A stretch of 64,000 nt of DNA from Myxococcales bacterium 68-20 (GCA_001899635.1 MKVQ01000014.1:107904-171903); one strand, 5' to 3'. Positions 33,575-42,508 are shown, counted from the first letter of the stretch. Numbers and translations are program-made. Notes: generated by a model from the sequence alone, not told the origin.

Positions 33575-33673
33575 ATGAAGCAGGACGAGATCTACCGGGA
33601 CGAGCTGGGCCCAAAGCCGAAGATGGTTCACGAGAAGGGGGACGCTTGTTGGCGGTTCTTCAATCTCCCTTGA
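33575..33673 (+). pseudogene. Short ORF or 3' remnant of a gene before the immunity gene
   Basis: A 32-codon frame (MKQDEIYRDELGPKPKMVHE, ending CWRFFNLP) stops 15 bp before the DUF3396-like gene. In-frame sequence extends upstream only to a TGA near 33523. The composition looks protein-like, and the spacing is that of a toxin stop before an immunity start, so it may be the tail of a lost effector. No homology is claimed. Confidence 0.35.
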
Positions 33674-33688
33674 GCTCTGGAGACTGCC

Positions 33689-34609
33689 TTGAATTCAGCC
33701 GATAACCCTATCGACCAGCGACGCGGCGATGGCGAGTACGAAGTCCGCGAGGTCTTGCGGGTCGTCCTCTACGTCCGCGTTCCACATCTTCTGTGCAATG
33801 AGGCAATAAGTGGAGCCATCGAGGACTTGCTTCAGTCTCCCGCCGGTGCGCAGCTGCGATACATGGCAGACTCCTCAGGTGACTGGCGAGCGTATCCGCG
33901 AGAGGAGATCACGCGCAGGATGCGCGCAAGCCTTGTGGGCGCTGCGGGAACCATCAATGGCACGCTCAGTCTGACGAGCGATCCCACTTCAAGCGCACCT
34001 GACTTTTACCTTGAATACAACGGCTTCGCGATCGATCGACCGCTCTTCCGTGATCGCGCGGGCTTCATGTTCTTCTGGGTCCCGTCATCCTGGGTGCGCT
34101 CGAGCCAGGAGTTGGTTATTTCCACTGTCAGTGCGCTGGCTGTGCATTTACCGATCTCGTTCGCCTCTGCTGACTTAACCATAGTCGGCAAGTCTGAGCG
34201 TGCCCAGCAATTGGTCAACCGCTACATGGGTATCGATGTCGCTGACGTTTCCAGTACAGCCATTGACCTCGGGGACAGGGTCGCCGGGGTGTTCTGGCTC
34301 AACGTGTACGGCCCGAACGTGGCGAAGTTGGTTCGCGAACGCTATCTGGCGTCTGACAGCCTACAGGCCGCATGGCGTGCGACTGAGCTACCTCGCGGTA
34401 GGCTAATGCTGCTAGCAGACTCTGGCCCTCAACGCGGCGACAAGAATCGAAAGGAAGCGCTGGTGGACCGTGAAGCTCTGGCAGTCCAACTCGCGGAAGG
34501 GGACCTTCTTCATATACCAACACGCAGCGTGTACTTCGATCGCACACCGGAGGACAGCGGAGAGGAACTGCAGATGCGATGGCACCGGCGCTATTTGGAC
34601 CTGGCCTGA
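33689..34609 (+). CDS. DUF3396-like (type VI immunity family) protein
   Basis: A 306-residue cytoplasmic protein starting at TTG (33689), with GGAG eight bases upstream. The N-terminus (VREVLRVVLYVRVPHLL) and middle (LYFRD-like segments, FMFFWVPSSWVRSS) are followed by VAGVFWLNVYGPNVAKLV and GRLMLLADSGPQRGDKNRKE. These fit the WLNxLGPxLVxRLGG ... GDVNR pattern of DUF3396, annotated as type VI immunity proteins. It would neutralise a cognate effector. No toxin gene is adjacent, and codon use is less G+C-rich than in the backbone genes, so it was probably acquired. The family call is from remembered motifs and is moderately secure. Confidence 0.62.
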   Translation: MNSADNPIDQRRGDGEYEVREVLRVVLYVRVPHLLCNEAISGAIEDLLQSPAGAQLRYMADSSGDWRAYPREEITRRMRASLVGAAGTINGTLSLTSDPTSSAPDFYLEYNGFAIDRPLFRDRAGFMFFWVPSSWVRSSQELVISTVSALAVHLPISFASADLTIVGKSERAQQLVNRYMGIDVADVSSTAIDLGDRVAGVFWLNVYGPNVAKLVRERYLASDSLQAAWRATELPRGRLMLLADSGPQRGDKNRKEALVDREALAVQLAEGDLLHIPTRSVYFDRTPEDSGEELQMRWHRRYLDLA

Positions 34610-34921
34610 ACCCCCCCCGGTTCTCGCTGCCGCCTCCACGACGCAAGCGTGACCTTCGGTCATTGCAGCCTTCATCCCATCTGGCGAGCATCGTGGCAGA
34701 GACGGACGAGACCCATCCTGAGTTCGTTCGGCGATGCGGTCTTGGAGGGACCGATGAGGTCACGCAGCTGTCGGTGCGACGGGGTCAGGCGCGCACTCGG
34801 AAGTGCGCGCGGGCACGCTGCGGTCGCAACTTGACGCCAAAAGCGTGGCTCGACCGAGGGAGCGTGAGTCCGCGCCAGCAGCCGCGTGCGAAGCCGGTTG
34901 CGGACACTGCGGAGGCTCGTA
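34610..34921. other. Non-coding stretch with REP-like hairpin
   Basis: This 312-bp stretch holds no supported gene. A 9-bp perfect hairpin, GCGCGCACT-CGGA-AGTGCGCGC, lies at 34789-34810 directly after GGGGTCAG. It is about 110 bp past the end of the Y1 transposase remnant and could be a REP-type end of that element. Confidence 0.4.
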
Positions 34922-35545
34922 TCAGGCGACCGCAGCTACTGGTGGTGGCGCGCAGAGGAAGACGAAGGCGCGTACGCGATACGTGCCGTACGGAAAGACG
35001 ACGTCGCGCTCGCCACGCATGGCGCGCAGAACCGCGGCGCGGCGTTCGGCACGGAATGCGATGAGTGCATCGAGCTCCCGAAGCCGTCGCGCCTTGCCGA
35101 GGCAGGCGAGATGGGGCCGGAGTCCGCGACGAGGTTCGACGGTCTTTGGAGTATCCGTCGGCTCCGCGCGGAGGATCGCCTTTCGCCCGAGCACGCGACG
35201 CCCAGCGGCTACTCGCTCTTCGCGAGCCCGCGCCTCTTCGCGCAGTACAGCGTCCTGGACCTTGGCGCTCCACTCCGCGTCCGAGAGGTCTTCGAAGCCG
35301 TCGGGACATTCGAGGCGAATCGTGACCTCATCGGGCATCTTACCGTCGGGCCGGAAGAAGCCGCGCGGACGCTTCACGGTCTTCGAGCGTCCGGAAAGAT
35401 GGAGGCCGAGCGAGCATGCGCCCGGCCAATCCGCGACGCGCTCCGCGAGATGCTCAGCGAAAGGACTGGCCGGCAGGTAGACGAGCTTGGCGAATCGGTC
35501 GGCGGGCTCGACGAGGTAGATGGCGTTCGGTCGTCGGAGGCGACA
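34922..35545 (-). pseudogene. REP-associated (Y1) transposase remnant, C-terminal part
   Basis: The frame reads LAERVADWPGACSLGLHLSG, KRPRGFFRPDGKMPDEVTIR, GRRVLGRKAILRAEPTDTPK and ends with RRDVVF-like FPYGTYRVRAF. These match the C-terminal half of IS200-like TnpA_REP proteins common in Myxococcota (WPGxxS ... RPxxFFxxDGxMPEExTL ... RRVLGRxxVL ... VFPxGTYxLRxF). The N-terminal Y1 catalytic domain with its HUH motif and Tyr is missing. At its 5' side it is joined to the AraC/GyrI pseudogene, so the junction near 35545 is probably an insertion or deletion scar. Confidence 0.65.
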
Positions 35546-36242
35546 TGGCGTACGACGGCGCAACGCCCGCCGGGGATCGTCTTCTCGACAACGCCGGCGT
35601 CGTTCGGCGGAACCTTGCGCTTCGTCGAAGCGCAAAGGTCGAAGCGAGGCTCCTCCACCCCTGAAGGACACGGCGGGCAAGGGATACTGAATGTGGCGCT
35701 CGTGCTTCGGGAGAGGCCGTTCTGGATGCGCCACTCCTTGAACCTGCGAATCGAGCACCGATGCGCTTCGGGTCGCCTCGGTGCTCGAGGGCGGCCACCC
35801 GGGGTTGGCTAAAGTCGACCACTCGAAGGTCGCGGGACTCAGGCGAGCGAGCTCGACTCGCCGTCGATGCGCGAAGACGCTCGTACGTCGTGCTCCAGTC
35901 CTCCCACGCGGGCGATCTGCGGAACTCCGACGGAGTCTGTCCGAAGACCTGCTTGAATGCGCGACTGAAGGCCTCGTGACTGTCGTAGCCGCTGGCGAGG
36001 GCGATCGCGAGAACGGAGTCGTGCTGGTAGAACGCCAGGCGGAACGATGCCCGCCGAAACCGGAGCAGTCGCACGTATTCGTGCATGCTGACGCCGAAGG
36101 TCGCCGAGAACTGCCGGTGAAAGTGATACTTCGAGACGCCGGCCATTGCGCCGAGGCGCTCGAGGGAAAGACCGCCGTCGAGATGTTGGTCGATGTGCTC
36201 GAAGACCCGGCGGAAGCGGTGGGCGTAGGCCTCCATCGTCAT
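35546..36242 (-). pseudogene. AraC-family regulator with GyrI-like domain, frameshifted and truncated
   Basis: From the ATG at 36242 (MTMEAYAHRFRRVFEHIDQH) the frame gives a normal AraC double HTH (LERLGAMAGVSKYHFHRQFS, LAIALASGYDSHEAFSRAFK, VFGQTPSEFRR). It then enters a GyrI-like effector domain (VVDFSQPRVAALEHRGDPKR). Near 35750-35762 the similarity shifts frame and continues as RRFKEWRIQNGLSRS, EEPRFDLCASTKRKVPPNDAG, and IPGGRCAVVRHVAS. It then stops abruptly at the Y1 transposase remnant. The ~40 C-terminal residues of GyrI are lost. One frameshift plus the truncation make a pseudogene; a truncated HTH-only product could still be made. Confidence 0.75.
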
Positions 36243-36709
36243 CGTCGAAGCGTTCGATCGAGGAAGGCGCAAACATCCGTTCCGAGCCTCTCGTGGAAGC
36301 CGGCACGGTCGAAGTCCGGCGGATCGTGCCAGCCGGCAGACGGAGGGAGCGTGCTCAGAAACGAGAGGTGACCGGCGTGCTCGACGCGCCGGTGGTCCAC
36401 CTTCAGCCTGTCCGGAACCCGGCATCTGTCGCATGAGGGGGGGCACGTTCTCGCGCATTCTCCAATGCGTGCGAACGGATATCGCGTCTCGAGACTTGGC
36501 AGAAACCACCAGTTCGCTAGCCAGGATTTCAGACCAAACAGGCTTTTGAAAGCGTGAATTTACTCCCCGTCGGTTTCATAGTTCGTTCGGCTGCAGCCTG
36601 CCCAATGGCGCGGTCAACAGGACGCAGGAGATTCTGCGGAAAGCTAGAGTCGCGTTGATTGACCTTGGTTCTATCCTCTTCGCGTCGGCAATTGGGGCAC
36701 TACGGAACG
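36243..36709. other. Boundary region, G+C drops toward the terpene cluster
   Basis: This 467-bp stretch lies between the AraC pseudogene and the GMC oxidoreductase. The left half is G+C-rich like the backbone. From about 36480 the composition becomes visibly more AT-rich and stays so through the cluster. No gene, RNA or clear repeat is seen. It is a candidate left junction of the acquired block. Confidence 0.45.
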
Positions 36710-38296
36710 CTATGCAGTATCTTGCAAAATCATCTCGCTTGCCTTTTCACCAATCATGATACAGGGCACGTTCGTATTGCAGCTCGTAATGGTCGGCATA
36801 ATTGACGCGTCGACCACCCGCAACCCATCCATACCATGAACGCGCAGGCGGTCATCGACGACTGCCGATGCATCACTTCCCATTTTGCAGGTTCCCACCG
36901 GATGGTAGATGCTGTCGCTCTTCGCTCTGATGTAGTCATCCAGATCCGAATCAGAAGTCATGTCCTTGCCTGGGGAATATTCCTCGCCTCGAATATCATC
37001 GAACGCGCGCTGCGAGACAATGTCTCGGAACAGGCGTAGCGCATCCCGCAATGTGCGCATGTCTGCAGGAGCAGACAGATAATTTGGGTCAACACGCGGC
37101 AAATCGATTGGATCTGAGGACTTTGCCAGCACCGACCCGCGGCTTTCTGGACGAGACTTGTTGATCAGTCCCATGAAGCCTTCGACCGGCACAATCTTGC
37201 GCCCGTGATCGTTGTACATGATGTTGAGCAGGTGGAACTGCACGTCTGGCGAGGGTATATCTGGACGTGTTCGGAGAAAGCTCATCACCTCGACTCCCGG
37301 CGCGGCAGCTACACCATCGCCCGTCAGAAAATACTGCAACGCGCACAGCATCTGACGGTGACGGCGCAAATACTTCAGCTTGGAGCAAGCCTCCTTCAGA
37401 CGGAACTGGACCGGTATCGCAACATGATCCTGCAAATTGCGTCCCACCCCGGGCAAATCAAGTCGCGCGTTGATGCCGCTCTGCTTGAGATGCCGCTGAT
37501 CCCCAATACCCGACAGCTGCAAAATATGCGGAGAATTGAATGCGCCGCCGCAAAGCAACACTTCTTGGTCGGCATACACGTGGCACAGACGCCCTCGCCT
37601 CAGGTATTCCACACCGACCGCACGATTTCTCTCGATGATGATGCGGGTGACCCGCGCCTTCACGATGATGCGCAGGTTCTTTCGATGCTTGACTGGCGTG
37701 ACATAACCTCGTGAAACACTCGACCTAATGCCATGACCTATCGCCGCATCACAAGGCCCAGTCCCTTCTTGATTACCCGAGTTCAGGTCTTCATTGTAAG
37801 CATAGCCAGCTTCGCTGCTGGCTCGCAGCCAAGCCTGAGAAATGGGATTGTCGAGACCGGCGCGCGACGTTCTGATTGGCCCGTCGCGACCATGCCCAAA
37901 CGCTTCGCCCCCATGCCAGCACTCCGCCTTGACAAAATAGGGGAGCACGCTTTCATAATCCCAGCCCGCGTTACCCAACTGAGCCCAGTGATCATAATCC
38001 TGCCGATGGCCTCTCATATGAATCATGGCGTTTATCACCGAGCAACCTCCCACGCTGCGGCCGCGTGGGAGGAACATTCTCCTGTTATCTGCGTGCTGCT
38101 GGGGTTCGGTGTGATATCCCCAGTCCAGCTTTCCCGACTGCATCAGATGAAAGTATCCTGCGGGCATATGGATGAGCGGGCTTTTGTCCCAACCACCAGC
38201 CTCCAGCACGACGACTTCGACATCGGGATTTTCAGAAAGGCGATTGGCTAGTACGCATCCGGCCGAGCCGGCACCAACGATGACGAATGTGGCCAC
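36710..38296 (-). CDS. GMC-family FAD oxidoreductase
   Basis: A 528-residue flavoenzyme of the choline/alcohol dehydrogenase type. The FAD-binding ATFVIVGAGSAGCVLANRLS opens the protein. Both GMC signatures are present (LPRGRSVGGCSVINAMIHMR and GGAFNSPHILQLSGIG). The C-terminal active site reads HPVGTCKMG with the catalytic His, and MPTITSCNTNVPCIMIGEKA with the partner Asn. It should oxidise an alcohol to an aldehyde or ketone, probably on the terpenoid made by the neighbouring genes (inference from context). It is the last gene of the minus-strand cluster. Codon use is less G+C-rich than in the flanking backbone. Confidence 0.92.
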   Translation of the reverse strand: MATFVIVGAGSAGCVLANRLSENPDVEVVVLEAGGWDKSPLIHMPAGYFHLMQSGKLDWGYHTEPQQHADNRRMFLPRGRSVGGCSVINAMIHMRGHRQDYDHWAQLGNAGWDYESVLPYFVKAECWHGGEAFGHGRDGPIRTSRAGLDNPISQAWLRASSEAGYAYNEDLNSGNQEGTGPCDAAIGHGIRSSVSRGYVTPVKHRKNLRIIVKARVTRIIIERNRAVGVEYLRRGRLCHVYADQEVLLCGGAFNSPHILQLSGIGDQRHLKQSGINARLDLPGVGRNLQDHVAIPVQFRLKEACSKLKYLRRHRQMLCALQYFLTGDGVAAAPGVEVMSFLRTRPDIPSPDVQFHLLNIMYNDHGRKIVPVEGFMGLINKSRPESRGSVLAKSSDPIDLPRVDPNYLSAPADMRTLRDALRLFRDIVSQRAFDDIRGEEYSPGKDMTSDSDLDDYIRAKSDSIYHPVGTCKMGSDASAVVDDRLRVHGMDGLRVVDASIMPTITSCNTNVPCIMIGEKASEMILQDTA

Positions 38297-38347
38297 TGTC
38301 TGATCTCGCTATGGTGTAGTACGACGCAACTCGTTCGGTAGGCTCGT

Positions 38348-38940
38348 CTAGCGACGGCGAAACAAGGGTTGAAGCTTGTCCATGTATATCAAGAACCGTG
38401 GCGCAGAGTCGCTTTCAGACGCTATTCGCCATTGGTAAGGATCGTCGATCGCAATCCATTGCTACTCATCTGCTTCGGTGGAGTTGACGTTCCGGAACGC
38501 CATCAATAGTACCTGTAACCCCATGCACGAATTCATTCTCGACCAAAGCCTCCTTGGTCACGGAGCGATATCGACAGTGGGTGGAAAATCAAGCGAAGCA
38601 GTGATAACCATCTCATGCTCGAGCCGCACCTGCGCCGCCTCGAACAGGCACTTCCAGAGCCCCGGGATGGCCGCAGCAGGCATTCGCCCACAGGCCAGCA
38701 GAATGATATTTCTCCTTGCTGCGCCTGTGTATCAACATCTCGCCAGCGGAATTGAGAACGAATACGGAAAGGGCGCGGCGCAGATCGCCGTCAACATGAA
38801 CAGCAAGTTTGCCTTCTGTCCATGGATGCGATCCTCTTCGTCCACCAACGCCAGAAGGGGCTCGCGCTGAACTTGCCTTTCATTAATGCGCCACTCTCCA
38901 GATACGGTCCTATCGAACTGCCAAGTGCTTGAAGCCAGTT
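38348..38940 (-). pseudogene. idi: Type I isopentenyl-diphosphate isomerase, multiply frameshifted
   Basis: This is not in the ORF track because no single frame covers it. Reading the minus strand across frames gives consecutive pieces of a type I (Nudix) IPP isomerase. LLALVDEEDRIHGQK comes first. After a shift near 38810, LAVHVDGDLRRALSVFVLNS, MLIHRRSKEKYHSAGLWANA and CCGHP follow, with the catalytic Cys. After another shift RLEHEM appears, then ALVENEFVHGVTGTIDGVPE, and finally IAIDDPYQWR and FLIYMDKLQPLFRRR before TAG at 38348. At least three frameshifts and no clear start codon make it non-functional. It sits between the monooxygenase and GMC genes. Functional IDI would convert IPP to DMAPP for the prenyl synthase. 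Confidence 0.8.
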
Positions 38941-38944
38941 CCGC

Positions 38945-40528
38945 CTAGGCGAACAACAGCAGCCCCACCCAGACAAGGAAAATACAGACCAAACCTGCGA
39001 GCAGCACCGCGCCGCTCACGGCAATGCAGCCCAGCATCTTCATGGCGGGAGGCACCGGCACCGAGCGGATTGCAGCGGAAAGCCGCTGATCGTCCTGGTC
39101 ATCCGAGCGGGCAGTCCACTGATTCACTCCTCCAGTTCCAAAAATCATCCGGAACCGTAATCCAAGGCTTCTGCCCTGCAAGACCGGCTGGCCTATCCAA
39201 CTTGCAATCTCATCGTTATAGGCAATCGGACTTCGCTGAATGGTATGCCGCGGCGATTCGGCATACTGCTTGAGATTGCGCTCCTTGTCCTGTTCAATCC
39301 TGCTTTTCATGGAACGCACTGGCGGCAGCGCTACCTTGCTCTTGATGAGCTCGATGAGCCAGCGCGCCTGCATCTCGGACATCGAAAGAAGGCCCCCGGA
39401 CTCTGGCTGCACCAGCCCTATAAACGACAGGCTGGAACCGATCTCCGGAACGAACATGTTCATGTAAAGATTCACATCATTGACATGGCCCCCAAAGACT
39501 GCCGAGCGAATCTCCTCTGGAAGAAATGGGAAAGAGATTTGATATCCAGTGCAGAGAATGATTGTGTCGGCTTTGTGCGAACATTCGTCGCCGAATATCA
39601 CCCTGTCGCCAACAATCCGCTGAATTTCTCCCTTTGCCTCTATCTGCCTGTTCTGAAGCAGATGAATGAAGCGTGTTCCCAGCGTCGGATGAGAGCGAAG
39701 GGCTCTGTGCTTTGGCTTCAAGCCAAATTTATCCGGATGCCCGACAGTGAGAAGGATTGCTTTTTCATAAGCAGCAGAAACCCACTGCCACGGAAGCCAT
39801 TTGATTAGCCTGGGCGCATAGAGATCGGCAGGATAACCAAACACATGGTTCGAGAGTACCCATGCTCCGGAGCGAGCACTGACCGTGACGGACCGAGCTC
39901 TTTCAGCTACATCGCAGGCGACATCCACTCCACTATTTCCCAAACCGACGACGACGACGTCCTTATCGTCGACGTCGCAGAAGCGATTGCCTTTGTACTG
40001 AGCGCTGTGGAGTACTGTCCCGTTAAAATCATTCAGCCCGGGAATGTCCGGGTAAAGTGGCACAGAATGATGTCCTGATGCAATTGAGACGAAGCGGGTA
40101 GACCAGGAATCAGCCGTATGGCCATCCGTGGTCCGCGTCGACACGACCCACCGATCCTGCGCCGATTGCTCTAACCCGATGACTTGGGTGCCAAAACGTA
40201 TATGCTCGAGGATCCCATGGTGCTGGACATAGTCACTTATGTACTTGTGCATTTCCCTGTTATCGGGAAAGTCCGGCGCTCCGTCCGGAAAAGGGAACCC
40301 CGCGAAAGCATAGTTATGCTTGCTGACGTTGATCCGGGTCGAATACATGACGCCGCCGGGCTTGTCCGGATCGAAAGCCCAGATGCCCCCAACTCGGAAT
40401 GTCTGCTCGAGCACCAACACTGAAAGCCCGGCCGAAAGCGCATGCTTTGCAACGGCAAGACCGCTTATTCCTGCTCCTATGACGATCAGGTCATATTGTC
40501 GACGAGCACTGTCGCAATGAGTAGGCAT
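38945..40528 (-). CDS. Flavin-containing monooxygenase with C-terminal membrane anchor
   Basis: A 527-residue FMO-like enzyme. LIVIGAGISGLAVAKHALSA is the FAD Rossmann motif. FNGTVLHSAQY matches the FMO/BVMO FxGxxxHxxxY fingerprint, VVVVGLGNSGVDVACDVA is the NADPH site, and ILCTGYQISFPFL is the ATG-like motif. The C-terminus has a membrane helix (LAGLVCIFLVWVGLLLF) unusual for soluble bacterial FMOs, suggesting membrane tethering near a lipophilic substrate. It would insert oxygen into the terpenoid (hydroxylation or Baeyer-Villiger, undetermined). Its ATG directly follows the stop of the prenyl-synthase fusion with no spacer, so they are co-translated. Confidence 0.9.
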   Translation of the reverse strand: MPTHCDSARRQYDLIVIGAGISGLAVAKHALSAGLSVLVLEQTFRVGGIWAFDPDKPGGVMYSTRINVSKHNYAFAGFPFPDGAPDFPDNREMHKYISDYVQHHGILEHIRFGTQVIGLEQSAQDRWVVSTRTTDGHTADSWSTRFVSIASGHHSVPLYPDIPGLNDFNGTVLHSAQYKGNRFCDVDDKDVVVVGLGNSGVDVACDVAERARSVTVSARSGAWVLSNHVFGYPADLYAPRLIKWLPWQWVSAAYEKAILLTVGHPDKFGLKPKHRALRSHPTLGTRFIHLLQNRQIEAKGEIQRIVGDRVIFGDECSHKADTIILCTGYQISFPFLPEEIRSAVFGGHVNDVNLYMNMFVPEIGSSLSFIGLVQPESGGLLSMSEMQARWLIELIKSKVALPPVRSMKSRIEQDKERNLKQYAESPRHTIQRSPIAYNDEIASWIGQPVLQGRSLGLRFRMIFGTGGVNQWTARSDDQDDQRLSAAIRSVPVPPAMKMLGCIAVSGAVLLAGLVCIFLVWVGLLLFA

Positions 40529-42454
40529 TCAGTAATGTCTCATTAGAATGATGTCGGACAGCTCGCGCACGATGTTCATGCCTATGCTGTCTGGGAAGTT
40601 CTGCTGCAATCGGGAGAACGCCTCCTGCAGACTGTCATGCGCTTGATCGCGACAACGCTGTGGCACACCCATTTCGACAATCTCCTGTGCCACTTGAAGC
40701 GCCACGGGCCCGTTGTTCTTTGCTCGTCTGATGTCTCTTATCAAGCGAGCTCGTTGTTCGCCAGATACCGAGTTCAGCGCCGAGATGACAGGAAGCGTCG
40801 TCTTCCCCCTACGCAGATCATCCCCTCGTTTGGGATCGTCGTCTCGAAGCCCAACCAGATCCAGAGCATCATCCACCGTCTGAAACGCAGACCCGAGGCA
40901 CTGGAAGAAGCTACCCAGCGCCGCAACCTGTTGTGCAGTGCCTCGACCGATGATACCGCCAATCCTCGCATACGTCCGAAATGGCATTCCGGACTTAAGA
41001 AGGTCGCAATAATGAATCTTGGCGCTGATCGAGCGTAGCTCGTCGGCGGTGGGCTCATCTGTCAACGTATCGATGTCGAGCTGATGATCGATTCCCTGGC
41101 CGATGTGCGCGACTCGTATAAGGTCTATATATTCCCCATACACAGCCGCCTTCTGCTCGACCGTCAAACCCGATCGCTCGATAATCTGCTGCACGATGAA
41201 ATAGGCCAGGCTTCCGGAGTTGATTGCGGTGGCCACACCGTGAATCTCATGACAGGCAGCCCCCCCGCGCCGTATAGGAGAGCCATCCTGCACATCGTCA
41301 ATAATCAAGGCTCCGGTGTGAAGGAGTTCCCCAAAGACCAGCCAATCGCTGCACGCGTCGAATGGCGTGCCAACCAGCTCTGAGCAAAGCGCCACAGTCA
41401 CGCCCCTCCAGAGCTGACCACCACGCTCGATGATGTCTCTTAACGGGCTCAGCACCGGTGGCAGGCACTGGGCAGGAAACGCATCAATGCAAAGGTCGTC
41501 GTACTCCCGACATCCGAAAAGTGCTTGAACGTCTGGCAAGTCCGTGCCATTGGGCAAAATTCGCTCGATCGCGCGATGTGCATAGCCATTGACCCGCTCA
41601 AGAAAAGCGTCGACGGGTACCAGTGCTTTCCTGGTACAGATAAAGAGCCCAATTTCGTCAACAGACTTGCTGTCGACCTCCCCCTGGATCTCGCATAGAC
41701 CTAGCCACCTTGGACAGCCTTCGTACAAGACGACGGACTCGGACATGGGCACGATGGCGCTTATCGTCAGACTTGCCGACGGCGCGTCTACGGTGAGCTT
41801 TGTCGGGTAGCTTTCAAAGGTAAGGCCACTGGTCCAGTGCTCCACAGCCTGCACATTGAGCGGCTGATCCGTATCTTGCCAACGGCCACAAGAAGGAATC
41901 AGCACACCGTGTTGTGCTGCTATCACGGGTGGCCCCGGATATTCGTCGGAGCACGTCCACGTCTTGACAGTCAATAGCGTGTCAGATGCCGTGCCAGTAC
42001 TGATGTAGCCACCCGTTGACAAGCCCGATGATGAACGAAGATCGAACTTGAGCGTATCCAACCGGCCCGCTATCGCCAACCCTGACGGATTTGATCGGAG
42101 CACCAATTGCACGTCGGCTCCGGCGGCAATCGAGCAGATCAATAGATCGGGCTCGTCAGGATCGCTTTCAATAGCGACCTGGGCTCCCCAATGAACTCGT
42201 CCGCCGAATGGATTGTCCCCCGGGACGCCAGGTAAACAAAACAGCTCGTATCTGGCCGAGCCGATCGCCTCGACAATCTGCACATAGCAGCCTCGCTCGC
42301 CCGAGAGGTTTCGAATCAGCTCTATGTAAAACAGCCATCGTCGAGACGAAAGGGTGCGCGCATCCAATATGAGTCGAAACGTACTGGACCATTCACAGCT
42401 GTCATTGAAAGAAAGTAGTGAAGCCTGGCGGTGATTCTCAGCAGGACAAGGCAC
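40529..42454 (-). CDS. CrtC/AttH-like (lipocalin) domain fused to polyprenyl diphosphate synthase
   Basis: A 641-residue fusion. The C-terminal ~350 residues are a polyprenyl synthase: first Asp-rich motif HTGALIIDDVQDGSPIRRGG, then AINSGSLAYF, and second motif QTVDDALDLVG followed by GDDLRRGKTTLPVISAL. Both motifs are intact, so it should condense IPP with an allylic diphosphate. The DDxQDxSxxRRG...INS signature is closer to eukaryote-type GGPP synthases than to IspA. The N-terminal ~300 residues are beta-rich. HWTSGLTFESYPTKLTVDAP and YEGCPRWLGLCEIQGEVDSK recall the WTSxxTGxxYP...YWEG...VxG pattern of AttH/CrtC-type lipocalin domains (carotenoid hydratase and related cyclases). A dual prenyl synthase/cyclase or hydratase is inferred; the N-terminal assignment is tentative. 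Confidence 0.8.
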   Translation of the reverse strand: MPCPAENHRQASLLSFNDSCEWSSTFRLILDARTLSSRRWLFYIELIRNLSGERGCYVQIVEAIGSARYELFCLPGVPGDNPFGGRVHWGAQVAIESDPDEPDLLICSIAAGADVQLVLRSNPSGLAIAGRLDTLKFDLRSSSGLSTGGYISTGTASDTLLTVKTWTCSDEYPGPPVIAAQHGVLIPSCGRWQDTDQPLNVQAVEHWTSGLTFESYPTKLTVDAPSASLTISAIVPMSESVVLYEGCPRWLGLCEIQGEVDSKSVDEIGLFICTRKALVPVDAFLERVNGYAHRAIERILPNGTDLPDVQALFGCREYDDLCIDAFPAQCLPPVLSPLRDIIERGGQLWRGVTVALCSELVGTPFDACSDWLVFGELLHTGALIIDDVQDGSPIRRGGAACHEIHGVATAINSGSLAYFIVQQIIERSGLTVEQKAAVYGEYIDLIRVAHIGQGIDHQLDIDTLTDEPTADELRSISAKIHYCDLLKSGMPFRTYARIGGIIGRGTAQQVAALGSFFQCLGSAFQTVDDALDLVGLRDDDPKRGDDLRRGKTTLPVISALNSVSGEQRARLIRDIRRAKNNGPVALQVAQEIVEMGVPQRCRDQAHDSLQEAFSRLQQNFPDSIGMNIVRELSDIILMRHY

Positions 42455-42508
42455 GGCATCGCTCCCGCATGTGCGGCATACGAGGTTATCGAAGAGGCGC
42501 GCAATCTT

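Noticed and set aside
34886-35812. 308-aa plus-strand ORF
   Set aside because: It is antisense to the Y1 transposase remnant and the GyrI pseudogene, both of which carry recognisable family motifs on the minus strand.
38478-38870. 130-aa plus-strand ORF
   Set aside because: It is antisense to the frameshifted idi pseudogene, which explains the sequence better.
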